A stretch of 64,000 bases of DNA from SKLM01 sp964450435. GTDB taxonomy: Bacteria; Chloroflexota; Anaerolineae; B4-G1. The translations under genes were made by a program, and so were the position numbers. The notes under the pieces were generated by a model. That model had not been told where the DNA came from and did not search any database. It was given only the letters and a program-made list of their open reading frames with translations. Location of the stretch: positions 32,259 to 96,258 of the forward strand of contig CAYVCX010000005.1 of NCBI GenBank assembly GCA_964450435.1, in the 5' to 3' direction. Shown here one piece after another: positions 1-7,657 of the stretch. Numbering within the stretch: the first letter of the stretch is position 1; each line of letters starts with the position of its first letter.

Positions 1-783
1 GATAACGTCAGGTACCTGGAGCTGCGCTTCAACCCGGCGGCACTGGCCCACAGCCGCGCCTTCTCCCTGGTGGCGGTGACCGAATGGGTCTGCGATGCCG
101 TCAGGGAAGCCCAACGGGATCGGGACATCCGCGCAAACCTGATCGTCCAAATCGGACGTGACGAGGCATTGAACACCGCGACGGAGCTTCTGGAGGTGGC
201 CCTTGCCCACATGGACCACGGAGTCGTGGGTATGGATCTGGCCGGTGACGAGAGGAAGCACCCGGCTGCCCGGTTTACGGAGCTGTTTCGGCGAGCGCGT
301 AGGGAGGGACTCCACGTCACCGTGCACGCCGGGGAGGTCGGCGGCCCAGAGAACGTTGCAGAAGCGATAGAGCGTCTGTACGCGGAGCGCATTGGACACG
401 GGGTACGAGCTGTCAACGACCCCGACGTCCTGAGATTGATTCGGGAGCGGGACGTGGCGCTAGAGGTATGCCCGACCAGCAACGTCCAGACAGGAGTGGT
501 GCGCGATTTCTGGCACCATCCCCTGCCGGAGATGCTGGCCCTGGGGCTCTCGGTCTCCATCAACACCGACGATCCCAGTATCAGCGACACCACGCTCACC
601 GATGAGTACTGGGTCGCGATGTCGGCCATGGGCATCACGCTGGACCAGATCAAGCGGACCATCGCGGGCGCGGCGGGAGCCTCGTTCCAGCCCCCTGCGG
701 ATCGCCAGCGGATGGCGGCTTGGTTTCGGACAGCCCTGCAACTGGGCGACCGCCCGGTCGCCCGCACGCACAACGACGAGTAG
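1..783 (+). CDS. add: Adenosine deaminase, C-terminal part (5' end outside window)
   Basis: Zinc-dependent deamination of adenosine or deoxyadenosine to inosine in purine salvage (cytoplasm). The reading frame is open from base 1 (it begins DNVRYLELRFNP), so the N-terminal HxH metal site lies off the window. Visible family motifs are HAGE (zinc His and catalytic Glu region), the IGHG segment and NTDDP, which carries the metal and catalytic aspartates. About 260 residues are present of a usual 330-350. The stop is 20 bases before argS, suggesting co-transcription. The closely related adenine deaminase cannot be fully excluded without the N-terminus. Confidence 0.9.
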   Translation, partial: DNVRYLELRFNPAALAHSRAFSLVAVTEWVCDAVREAQRDRDIRANLIVQIGRDEALNTATELLEVALAHMDHGVVGMDLAGDERKHPAARFTELFRRARREGLHVTVHAGEVGGPENVAEAIERLYAERIGHGVRAVNDPDVLRLIRERDVALEVCPTSNVQTGVVRDFWHHPLPEMLALGLSVSINTDDPSISDTTLTDEYWVAMSAMGITLDQIKRTIAGAAGASFQPPADRQRMAAWFRTALQLGDRPVARTHNDE

Positions 784-803
784 CCCATCGATAGGAGATT
801 CCA

Positions 804-2492
804 GTGACAGAGCTAATTCGCGACCGGGTCGCAGCGTTGATTGAGGAGGGGATCGGAGCCGCGCAGACAGAGGGCGCGCTGCCCCCCTTCCCCGTACCAC
901 ACGTCAGCGTGGAACGCCCTCGCCAGGCGGTGCACGGCGATTACGCCACCCCGATTTGCCTGCAGCTCACGGGAGAGGCGAGGATGGCGCCGCGCGCTGT
1001 TGCCACCCGCATCGTGGAGCATCTCCCGGACGCCCCTTTCATCGGCAAGGTCGAGACCGCCGGCCCGGGATACATCAACCTCACTCTCGACTCGTCGTGG
1101 CTCACAACCCAGGCGCAGGTGGTCCTCGACGCCGGCGACCAGTGGGGCCAGATCGACCTGGGCAAAGGAGAGCGGGTTCAGGTGGAGTTCGTCAGCGCAA
1201 ACCCCACGGGCCCCATCACCGTCGGCTCTACACGAAATGCCGTCATCGGAGACACGCTGGCGAGCGTCCTGGACGCCGCGGGCTTCGAGGTGGAGCGCGA
1301 ATACTACGTCAACGATGCCGGTTCCCAGGTGCGCAAGTTCGGCGAGAGCCTCTACGCGCGCTACGCTCAGGCGCTGGGTGAGGACGAGCCGTTCCCCGAG
1401 GACGGCTACCACGGCGACTACGTGGCCGAGATGGCGGAGGAGTTCGCCGATCGGTATGGGCGGCGGTACCTTGAAACCAGGCGCCGGAACGCCATCGAAG
1501 CGCTGGGCGAGATGGGCATCGAGCGCGTCCTTGAAGAGGCACGCGCGGATCTGGCGGTCCTGCGGGTGACCTTTGACACCTGGTTCCACGAGAAGAGCCT
1601 CTATGAGTCCGGCCTGTTCGAACGTACGATAGAGAAGCTGCGAATTGAGGGATATATCACGGAGCGCGACGGGGCGGTCTGGTTCACGTCGCCCGACCTC
1701 GATGACGACGCCGTCGTCATTCGCTCGGCAGAGGTGATCCCGGACCCGGACGAGCGGCCGACATACCTGGGCTCGGACATCGCCTACGCCTGGAATAAGC
1801 TGGTGGAGCGCGGGTTTGACCGGGCGATATACGTCTGGGGGGCCGATCACCACGGCGACGTGCCCCGGGTCAAGGCGGCAGCCAAGGCGCTGGGTCTCGA
1901 CCCCGACCGGCTGGAGATCATCCTCTACCAGATGGTAAACCTGAAACGCGGCACCGAGGACGTGCGCATGTCTAAGCGAGCCGGCGAGTTTGTGACGCTG
2001 CGCGAGATGATCGACGAGGTAGGACCGGACCCGATCCGCTTCCTGCTGTTAACGCGCACCGTCGACGCCACCATCGACTTCGATCTCGACCTGGCGGTCG
2101 AGCAGTCGGAAAAGAACCCCGTCTACTACGTGCAGTACGCGCACGCGCGGATCTGCAGCATCCTGCGCTACGCCGCTGAACAGGGTTGGGACCTGGGTGA
2201 GCAGGGCGATGTCTCCCTGCTCACCCACGAGAGCGAGCAAGCCCTGATCCGCAAGATGCTGGAGCTTCCTGAGGTCGTGGCGCACGCGGCGGAACAACGG
2301 GCCCCCCACCGCCTCACCTTCTACGCCCAGGAGCTGGCCTCGGACTTCCACGCATTCTACCGCGACTGCCGCGTCGTAGCCGAGGAGGCGCCGGAGCAGA
2401 CGCGGGCCCGGCTTATGCTGGCGCGGGCGGCCCGCCTGACGCTGGCCCGGGCCCTGAGCCTGCTGGGCGTCACCGCGCCGGAGCGGATGTGA
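804..2492 (+). CDS. argS: Arginyl-tRNA synthetase (degenerate HIGH motif)
   Basis: Class I aminoacyl-tRNA synthetase that charges tRNA-Arg; 562 aa, normal length. It has the N-terminal Arg-tRNA-synthetase domain (about 1-95), the catalytic Rossmann core with ANPTGP at 132-137, a MSKR segment corresponding to KMSKS in the middle of the protein, and the C-terminal DALR anticodon-binding domain ending near SLLGVTAPERM. The start is GTG, preceded by a good Shine-Dalgarno (taggaga). Odd point: the HxGH signature after ANPTGP reads T-V-G-S (residues 139-142), so both HIGH histidines are missing. Everything else looks intact, so I infer an active lineage-specific variant. Confidence 0.95.
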   Translation: MTELIRDRVAALIEEGIGAAQTEGALPPFPVPHVSVERPRQAVHGDYATPICLQLTGEARMAPRAVATRIVEHLPDAPFIGKVETAGPGYINLTLDSSWLTTQAQVVLDAGDQWGQIDLGKGERVQVEFVSANPTGPITVGSTRNAVIGDTLASVLDAAGFEVEREYYVNDAGSQVRKFGESLYARYAQALGEDEPFPEDGYHGDYVAEMAEEFADRYGRRYLETRRRNAIEALGEMGIERVLEEARADLAVLRVTFDTWFHEKSLYESGLFERTIEKLRIEGYITERDGAVWFTSPDLDDDAVVIRSAEVIPDPDERPTYLGSDIAYAWNKLVERGFDRAIYVWGADHHGDVPRVKAAAKALGLDPDRLEIILYQMVNLKRGTEDVRMSKRAGEFVTLREMIDEVGPDPIRFLLLTRTVDATIDFDLDLAVEQSEKNPVYYVQYAHARICSILRYAAEQGWDLGEQGDVSLLTHESEQALIRKMLELPEVVAHAAEQRAPHRLTFYAQELASDFHAFYRDCRVVAEEAPEQTRARLMLARAARLTLARALSLLGVTAPERM

Positions 2493-2528
2493 AAACGCCG
2501 GTCACGAGTCAACCAGGAGCCAAACGAC

Positions 2529-3404
2529 ATGGGACTTAAGCCTGATCATTGGATTCGGAAGCTGGCCACGGAGCAGGGGATGGTCGAGCCGTTCGTGGAT
2601 GGGCAGGTGAGCGACGGCGTCATCTCCTACGGGCTCTCGTCCTACGGCTACGACATCCGCGTCGCCGATGAGTTCAAGATCTTCCAGCCGGAGGTGACGG
2701 CCGCCAAGCTCTCCGACGTGCAGTCGGCCTACGTGGCAGGCCTGCTGGATGCCGACGGGGACATCGGATACGAGCTATCCAGCGCCGACGGTAAGAGGGG
2801 GCTGGCCCTCACCTTCGGCGAGAGCGATCGCGGGCTGCTGGAGCGGTTACAGATCACCATCAGCACGGGACAGCTGCGGGAGTCCAGGGACGGAACATGC
2901 TCTCTGGTAATCACGAAGGCCGCCGACGTTCAGTGCGTCCTGTCGCAGGTGCTGCCCTATCTGAGGCGACAGCGTAGCGCCGCCTCGCGCGCCCTGGCAG
3001 AGCTGAAGTCCAGCAAGTCGATCGTCGTGGATCCGAAAGCGTTCGACGACGAATCGTTCGTCGATTTTCAGGGCGAGGTGTGCGTGATTCCGCCCAACTC
3101 CTTCGCGCTGGGGCGCACCGTCGAGTATTTCCGCGTACCCCGAGGCGTGCTGACGGTGTGCGTCGGCAAGAGCTCCTATGCACGATGCGGCATCATCGTC
3201 AACGTGACGCCCTTTGAGCCCGAATGGGAGGGCTTCGTGACCCTGGAGATCAGCAACACAACACCTCTCCCCGCCAAGATTTATGCCAATGAGGGAATCG
3301 CGCAAGTGCTTTTCTTCCAGGGCGACGAGGAGTGCGAGACCTCCTACGCGGACAAGAAGGGGAAGTACCAGCGCCAGCAGTCGATCGTCCTGCCGCGCCT
3401 CTAG
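2529..3404 (+). CDS. dcd: dCTP deaminase with an in-frame LAGLIDADG-domain insertion
   Basis: Deaminates dCTP to dUTP for dTTP synthesis (cytoplasmic trimer). The protein is 291 aa against about 185 in the family. Residues 1-52 (SYGYDIRVADEFKIF) and about 165-291 (VVDPKAF, then PPNSFALGRTVEYF, VGKSSYARCGI, WEGFVTLEISNTT, YADKKGKYQRQQ) form a complete, well-conserved dCTP deaminase. Between them sit about 110 extra residues with YVAGLLDADGDIG (68-80), the signature of LAGLIDADG homing endonucleases. No intein splicing motifs flank the insert (no N-terminal Cys/Ser block, no C-terminal HN), so I infer translation as one fusion polypeptide. It starts 36 bases after argS. Confidence 0.9.
   Translation: MGLKPDHWIRKLATEQGMVEPFVDGQVSDGVISYGLSSYGYDIRVADEFKIFQPEVTAAKLSDVQSAYVAGLLDADGDIGYELSSADGKRGLALTFGESDRGLLERLQITISTGQLRESRDGTCSLVITKAADVQCVLSQVLPYLRRQRSAASRALAELKSSKSIVVDPKAFDDESFVDFQGEVCVIPPNSFALGRTVEYFRVPRGVLTVCVGKSSYARCGIIVNVTPFEPEWEGFVTLEISNTTPLPAKIYANEGIAQVLFFQGDEECETSYADKKGKYQRQQSIVLPRL
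2685..3020 (+). mobile_element. LAGLIDADG homing-endonuclease-like domain inside dcd
   Basis: This stretch, dcd residues about 53-164, is extra compared with ordinary dCTP deaminases. It has the core motif YVAGLLDADGDIG, a central beta-type region (LALTFGESDRGLLERL) and a C-terminal helix (LPYLRRQRSAASRALAEL) that resembles the 'LPYL..KR.QA' end of single-motif LAGLIDADG proteins. The element stays in frame, without stops, across the junctions. Boundaries are approximate and were set where similarity to dCTP deaminase stops and resumes. Whether it cuts DNA is unknown. Confidence 0.75.
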
Positions 3405-3406
3405 CT

Positions 3407-3434
3407 TTGACGAAGCCCGCTTTCCTAGTATAAT
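3407..3434 (+). promoter_or_regulatory. Sigma-70-type promoter of tRNA-Val
   Basis: TTGACG (3407-3412), a 16-base spacer and a perfect TATAAT (3429-3434), placed about 22 bases before the tRNA 5' end. The -35 box starts just after the dcd stop codon. Confidence 0.8.
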
Positions 3435-3455
3435 GAACCCTGGTCAGCTCGCTGT

Positions 3456-3529
3456 GGGCGGTTAGCTCAGCTGGTCAGAGCGCCTCCCTTACAAGGAGGA
3501 GGTCATAGGTTCGAGTCCTATACCGCCCA
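3456..3529 (+). tRNA. tRNA-Val (anticodon TAC)
   Basis: Full cloverleaf: acceptor GGGCGGT pairs with ACCGCCC; D arm with AGCTCAGCTGGTCAGAGC; anticodon stem CCTCC/GGAGG enclosing loop CTTACAA (anticodon TAC, decodes GUA); T arm ATAGG-TTCGAGT-CCTAT; discriminator A. The 3' CCA is not encoded. Confidence 0.97.
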
Positions 3530-3565
3530 CTCGAACTCGTTCGTGACGTCTGGTGAACGGATAGA

Positions 3566-3633
3566 GCGCCCCGGGTCCCCGCCTTGTCCTCATGCCCGGA
3601 CCGCGAGGTTCACATCCTCGCTCCTGGGGGCGC
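3566..3633 (+). other. Possible structured RNA in the gcvH leader
   Basis: Between tRNA-Val and gcvH the + strand can fold into a closed multibranch shape. A 7-bp outer stem (GCGCCCC 3566-3572 with GGGGCGC 3627-3633) encloses a GGTCC/GGACC arm (3574-3602) and a 6-bp hairpin GCGAGG-TTCACAT-CCTCGC (3603-3621). The last hairpin resembles a T arm, but no consistent tRNA can be drawn around it. I do not see the conserved core of the glycine riboswitch. It could be a decayed tRNA or a leader structure. Confidence 0.3.
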
Positions 3634-3690
3634 ATCGGAACCAGAAGAGCCCTGCAACACAACCACTATTCAAAGAAAAGGAGTGTGACA

Positions 3691-4080
3691 ATGAAACTGG
3701 ATCGCGAAGCACGCTATACCGAGAGCCACGAGTGGGGACGGCTGGAGGACGGCGAGGTCGTATGCGGTATCACCGACCACGCCCAGGAATCTCTGTCCGA
3801 CGTCGTGTACGTGGAGCTGCCGATGGTGGGGGACGTCCTGGATGCGGGTGAGCCCTATGGCGTCGTCGAGTCGGTGAAAGCAGCCTCCGACCTGTATGCG
3901 CCGGTGGGCGGCGAGGTCACCGCGGTCAATGAGGAGCTGGAGACAGCTCCGGAACTGGTCAATCAGGATCCGTATGGGGATGGCTGGACGATCCACCTCG
4001 ATCCGACAGACCCGGATGAGCTCGCAGACTTGATGGACGCTGACGAATACGAAGCGTTCGTTGAGGAAGAGGAGGGGTAG
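3691..4080 (+). CDS. gcvH: Glycine cleavage system H protein
   Basis: Lipoyl carrier that shuttles the aminomethyl group between the P, T and L proteins of the glycine cleavage system. 129 aa, normal length. The lipoyl-attachment site is in VVESVKAASDLYAP (Lys63), with the usual N-terminal YTESHEWGR. I chose ATG 3691 because AAAGGAG lies just upstream; longer in-frame starts would add an unrelated N-terminus. It is first in a gcvH-gcvPA-gcvPB run; gcvT is not found in this window. Confidence 0.96.
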   Translation: MKLDREARYTESHEWGRLEDGEVVCGITDHAQESLSDVVYVELPMVGDVLDAGEPYGVVESVKAASDLYAPVGGEVTAVNEELETAPELVNQDPYGDGWTIHLDPTDPDELADLMDADEYEAFVEEEEG

Positions 4081-4156
4081 ACCTCCAGGCACGGCGGACG
4101 AAAAGTGGCACAGCGCCGTCTCACTCTTCCCGCCCGACGCTCGAGAGGTGATCCAT

Positions 4157-5491
4157 ATGCCATACATCCCCCATAGCGATGCCGATCGGGAGGCCATGCT
4201 CGAGTGCATCGGCGTCCCGTCACTCGACAAGCTGTTCGAAGACGTACCGGACCATGCACGCTTTCCGGAGCTGCGGCTCCCGCCGGCCCTTTCCGAGATT
4301 GGGGTGAGGTGGGAGCTTGAGTCTCTCGCGGAGGCCAATCTGACCACGGGGGAGGCTTCCTGCTTCTTGGGAGCAGGGGCCTACCGTCACTACGTGCCCG
4401 CCGTCGTCGATGCCGTCATCAGCCGCGGCGAGTTCTATACCGCCTATACACCGTACCAGGCCGAGGTGAGCCAGGGGACGCTCCAATCCATCTTCGAGTA
4501 TCAGACGATGATCTGCGAGCTCACCGGGATGGACATCTCCAACGCCTCGCACTACGACGGTGCTACAGCCACCGCCGAGGCGGTGATCACAGCCATCAAC
4601 GTCCACCGCATGCGGAGGAAGAAGGTGGTGATGTCGCGCTTCGTCCACCCGGAGTACCGGGACGTCGTTCGCGGCTACACCCAGGGGTTGGACGTGAAAA
4701 TCGTGGAGAGCACAGAGGGGTCGGAGGGGGTGGACGGCCTCCTGGACGAGGACACAGCCTGTCTCATCGTCCAGTATCCGGACTTCCTCGGCCGATTCGA
4801 GGATCTGAGCGGACTCAGCGAGGCAGCGCAGGCAGCGGGCGCGCTGTTCGTCGTCGCAGCCGACCCCATCGCCCTGGGCCTGCTGAAGCCGCCAGGAGAC
4901 TTCGGGGCCGACGTCGTCGTTGGCGAGGGGCAGGGACTGGGCATCGGCCTCAACTTCGGCGGGCCGTACCTGGGCTTCTTCGCCGCGAAGAAGAAACACG
5001 TGCGCAAAGTAGCGGGCCGCCTGGTGGGGCAGACGGTGGACGCGGACGGTGAGCGGGGGTTCGTGCTGACGCTGACTACTCGCGAACAGCACATTCGCCG
5101 CGAACGAGCCACCTCCAACATCTGCACCAATCAGGGCTTGATGGCCCTGGCAGCAGCGGTCTACATGGCTGCTCTGGGGAGATGCGGCATGCGGCAGGTG
5201 GCGGAGCTCTGCTACCACAAGGCACATTACGCAGCCGACCAGATCGACGCCCTGGAGGGCTTCACGGTGCTGCGCGATAAACCCTTCTTCAAGGAGTTCG
5301 TCGTTCGGTGCCCAAGGCCCGTCGCGGAGATCAACGACGACCTGCTTACGGGCTGGGCCATCCTCGGCGGCTACGACCTGGGTCGCGATTACGCAGACCT
5401 GCAAAACCACACGCTTCTGTGCGTGACAGAGATGAACCCGCGCCGGGAGATCGATGCTCTGGTACAAGCCCTGGAGGAGGTGACATCGTGA
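4157..5491 (+). CDS. gcvPA: Glycine dehydrogenase (decarboxylating) subunit 1
   Basis: N-terminal half of the split P protein, which with GcvPB decarboxylates glycine using PLP and passes the aminomethyl group to lipoyl-GcvH. 444 aa, typical for subunit 1. Family segments include FLGAGAYRHYVPAVVD, YTPYQAEVSQGTLQ, NASHYDGATATAEA and SNICTNQGLMALAA. Start ATG 4157 follows a GAGAGGTG ribosome site; an upstream in-frame extension overlapping gcvH is unlikely. The stop overlaps the gcvPB start by four bases (GTGA), which indicates translational coupling. Confidence 0.95.
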   Translation: MPYIPHSDADREAMLECIGVPSLDKLFEDVPDHARFPELRLPPALSEIGVRWELESLAEANLTTGEASCFLGAGAYRHYVPAVVDAVISRGEFYTAYTPYQAEVSQGTLQSIFEYQTMICELTGMDISNASHYDGATATAEAVITAINVHRMRRKKVVMSRFVHPEYRDVVRGYTQGLDVKIVESTEGSEGVDGLLDEDTACLIVQYPDFLGRFEDLSGLSEAAQAAGALFVVAADPIALGLLKPPGDFGADVVVGEGQGLGIGLNFGGPYLGFFAAKKKHVRKVAGRLVGQTVDADGERGFVLTLTTREQHIRRERATSNICTNQGLMALAAAVYMAALGRCGMRQVAELCYHKAHYAADQIDALEGFTVLRDKPFFKEFVVRCPRPVAEINDDLLTGWAILGGYDLGRDYADLQNHTLLCVTEMNPRREIDALVQALEEVTS

Positions 5492-6969
5492 CCCGGCCAT
5501 TGATCTTCGAAATCTCCAGCCCCGGACGCTGCGCCGCCTCACTGCCAGCCGTCGACGTGCCGCGCGCGGAGCTGCCGGAGGGACTGGTGCGGGAGGAACT
5601 GGCGCTTCCGGAAGTCAGCGAGGGGGACCTGATCCGTCACTACACGCACCTATCTCAGATCAACTACGGGGTCGATACGGGTTTCTATCCCCTCGGCTCC
5701 TGCACTATGAAACACAACCCCAAGATCAACGAGGCGCTGGCTCGACTTCCGGGCTTCACGAATCTCCACCCTTACCAGGACGAGGAGACAGTCCAGGGAG
5801 CGCTCTTCCTTATGTACTCGCTGCAGGGCTTCCTGGAGGAGATCGGCGGCTTCGCGGCGGTGAGCCTGCAGCCAGCAGCCGGGGCCCACGGGGAGCTGAC
5901 GGGCGTGCTGATGATGCGCGCCTACCACCGCGACCGCGGCGACACCGACCGCGATGTGATGCTAGTCCCGGACTCGGCCCACGGCACGAACCCGGCGAGC
6001 ACCTCGATGAGCGGTATGGAGGTCGTGGAAATCCCCTCCAACGAACTCGGGGACGTCGATCTGGATGCCCTGACGGCGGCCTGTGAAGAGCACAGCGAGC
6101 GCCTGGCGGGCATGATGTTGACAAACCCCAACACGCTGGGGCTGTTCGAGAAACAGGTCGAGGAGATCTGTGCCGTGGTCCACGATCACGGCGGCCTGAT
6201 GTACGGCGACGGCGCCAATCTGAATGCGCTGCTGGGTGTCGCCCGTCCTGGCGACCTCGGCTTCGACGTCCTCCACTTCAACCTTCACAAGACCTTCAGC
6301 ACGCCTCACGGCGGCGGCGGTCCGGGGTCGGGCCCGGTCGGCGCTGCGGCAGCGCTGGTCGATTACCTGCCGGGGCCGATGGTGAAGGTGGATCCGGCGC
6401 GCTCGGAGGACGAGCTCCCGTTCTTCACGCTGGAGGTGCCGCCGAAGACCATTGGCCGGGTCAAGACGTTCTACGGCCACTTCGCGATGATGGTCAGGGC
6501 CTACACGTACATCCGCATGCTGGGCCCGAGAGGGCTGCGTCGGATGGCGGATCACGCCGTCCTGAATGCGAATTACCTCAAGGAGCGCCTGAAGGAGACC
6601 TATCCGCTGCCCTACGACCGCGTCTGCATGCACGAGTTCGTCCTGGCCGGTCCGCCCCAGGACGTGCAGGACGGGGACGTCCACACGATGGACGTGGCCA
6701 AACGACTGATAGACCACGGTTTCCATCCACCCACCGTCTACTTCCCCTTGATCGTCGATGAAGCGCTGATGGTCGAGCCTACGGAGACCGAGAGCAAGGA
6801 CACGCTCGACGCCTTTGCGGAGGCGCTGCTCCAGATCGTGGCAGAGGCTCGGCAGGATCCGGACGTGCTCCGCGAGGCTCCGCTGAAGGCGCCCGTCCGT
6901 CGGCTTGATGAGGTGAAAGCCGCGCGGGAGCTGATCCTGCGCTGGCAGCCCGAGGAGAGCCAGGGGTAG
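5488..6969 (+). CDS. gcvPB: Glycine dehydrogenase (decarboxylating) subunit 2
   Basis: PLP-binding half of the split glycine dehydrogenase. 493 aa, the usual size. HFNLHKTFSTPHGGGGPGSG carries the PLP Schiff-base lysine (Lys268). Other conserved stretches are FYPLGSCTMKHNPK, DSAHGTNPAST and TNPNTLGLFE. The GTG start at 5488 overlaps the gcvPA stop and has GGAGGAGG just upstream; an alternative ATG far upstream would lie inside gcvPA. Partner of GcvPA and GcvH. Confidence 0.95.
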   Translation: MTRPLIFEISSPGRCAASLPAVDVPRAELPEGLVREELALPEVSEGDLIRHYTHLSQINYGVDTGFYPLGSCTMKHNPKINEALARLPGFTNLHPYQDEETVQGALFLMYSLQGFLEEIGGFAAVSLQPAAGAHGELTGVLMMRAYHRDRGDTDRDVMLVPDSAHGTNPASTSMSGMEVVEIPSNELGDVDLDALTAACEEHSERLAGMMLTNPNTLGLFEKQVEEICAVVHDHGGLMYGDGANLNALLGVARPGDLGFDVLHFNLHKTFSTPHGGGGPGSGPVGAAAALVDYLPGPMVKVDPARSEDELPFFTLEVPPKTIGRVKTFYGHFAMMVRAYTYIRMLGPRGLRRMADHAVLNANYLKERLKETYPLPYDRVCMHEFVLAGPPQDVQDGDVHTMDVAKRLIDHGFHPPTVYFPLIVDEALMVEPTETESKDTLDAFAEALLQIVAEARQDPDVLREAPLKAPVRRLDEVKAARELILRWQPEESQG

Positions 6970-6992
6970 CCGCGGACCTGACGGCCTGCGGC

Positions 6993-7466
6993 GTGGAAGA
7001 GGCTATGCCGCGCATTGAGGCACATATCGACGTGACAGCAGGACCGAGTGGCAGCTTTCGGTTCTGTCACGACATGGACCGGCGGCCGCAGTGGGACGAG
7101 CGGGTAGCCCGCGTCAAGGTCCTCACACCCAAGCCCATCCGCAGAGGGACAGTGGTCCGCGTGGATGCCCGGCCGCCAGCGGGGGGTCCGGTGTTTAGCT
7201 GGGAAGGCGAGTTCGTCGCATACAGCTACCCGAGCAGCTCGGAGCTCGAGGTGATCGACGCCGCCCCGAGCAGCCCCTTCGCGGACGGCAGCGAGCAGTG
7301 GAGATTCGCGAGCCGCGGTGAGGGCACCCGCATCACGCTGGTCTGGGAGTACGAGCCGCGAGGAATCCTGGGCCGCATCGCCGACACGTTGGTGAGACGC
7401 CGCAGGACGCGCCGCGCCGTCGAGCGGAGCCTGGAGAACCTGAAGCAGACGATGGCCCGCGGCTGA
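6993..7466 (+). CDS. SRPBCC-family (polyketide cyclase/START-like) protein
   Basis: 157 aa protein with the helix-grip layout of the SRPBCC superfamily: an N-terminal beta strand (RIEAHIDVTAGPSG), a W/D-rich segment (HDMDRRPQWDERVARVKVL) and a C-terminal helix (RRTRRAVERSLENLKQTM). These proteins bind hydrophobic ligands; the ligand here is unknown. The start is uncertain: GTG 6993, or ATG 7005 (MPRIEA), where the GAAGAGG motif is very close. It lies 23 bases after gcvPB and may be the last gene of that unit, ending before a clear terminator. Confidence 0.7.
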   Translation: MEEAMPRIEAHIDVTAGPSGSFRFCHDMDRRPQWDERVARVKVLTPKPIRRGTVVRVDARPPAGGPVFSWEGEFVAYSYPSSSELEVIDAAPSSPFADGSEQWRFASRGEGTRITLVWEYEPRGILGRIADTLVRRRRTRRAVERSLENLKQTMARG

Positions 7467-7570
7467 GAGAGCAGCCGGAGCCGCGGCCCGGTCACGACGT
7501 GCGAACCCAAGCAGCCTGGCAGCGGATGGGATGAGCGAAGCCCCGCATCTGGGCGCGCACGACGGGCAAC

Positions 7571-7604
7571 CCCTGTCCCCTCTCTGGGGGGACAGGGTCT
7601 TTTC
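7571..7604 (+). terminator. Rho-independent terminator
   Basis: Strong hairpin with arms CCCTGTCCCC (7571-7580) and GGGGACAGGG (ending 7597), a short TCTCT-type loop, then TCTTTT. It closes the gcv/SRPBCC transcription unit before the convergent VIT/vWA gene. Confidence 0.85.
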
Positions 7605-7657
7605 TTGCGTCAGATAAACGCGGCAGGCTCTGCCGGTAGCGGCGAACCGCGGGGAGT

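Noticed and set aside
2685..3020. Intein in dCTP deaminase
   Set aside because: No N-terminal nucleophile block, no C-terminal His-Asn and too short for splicing plus endonuclease domains.
3566..3633. Second tRNA gene next to tRNA-Val
   Set aside because: A T-arm-like hairpin exists, but six bases separate it from any acceptor strand and no D arm or proper anticodon arm can be drawn.
3541..3690. Glycine riboswitch upstream of gcvH
   Set aside because: The conserved glycine aptamer core sequences are not present, though the leader may be structured.
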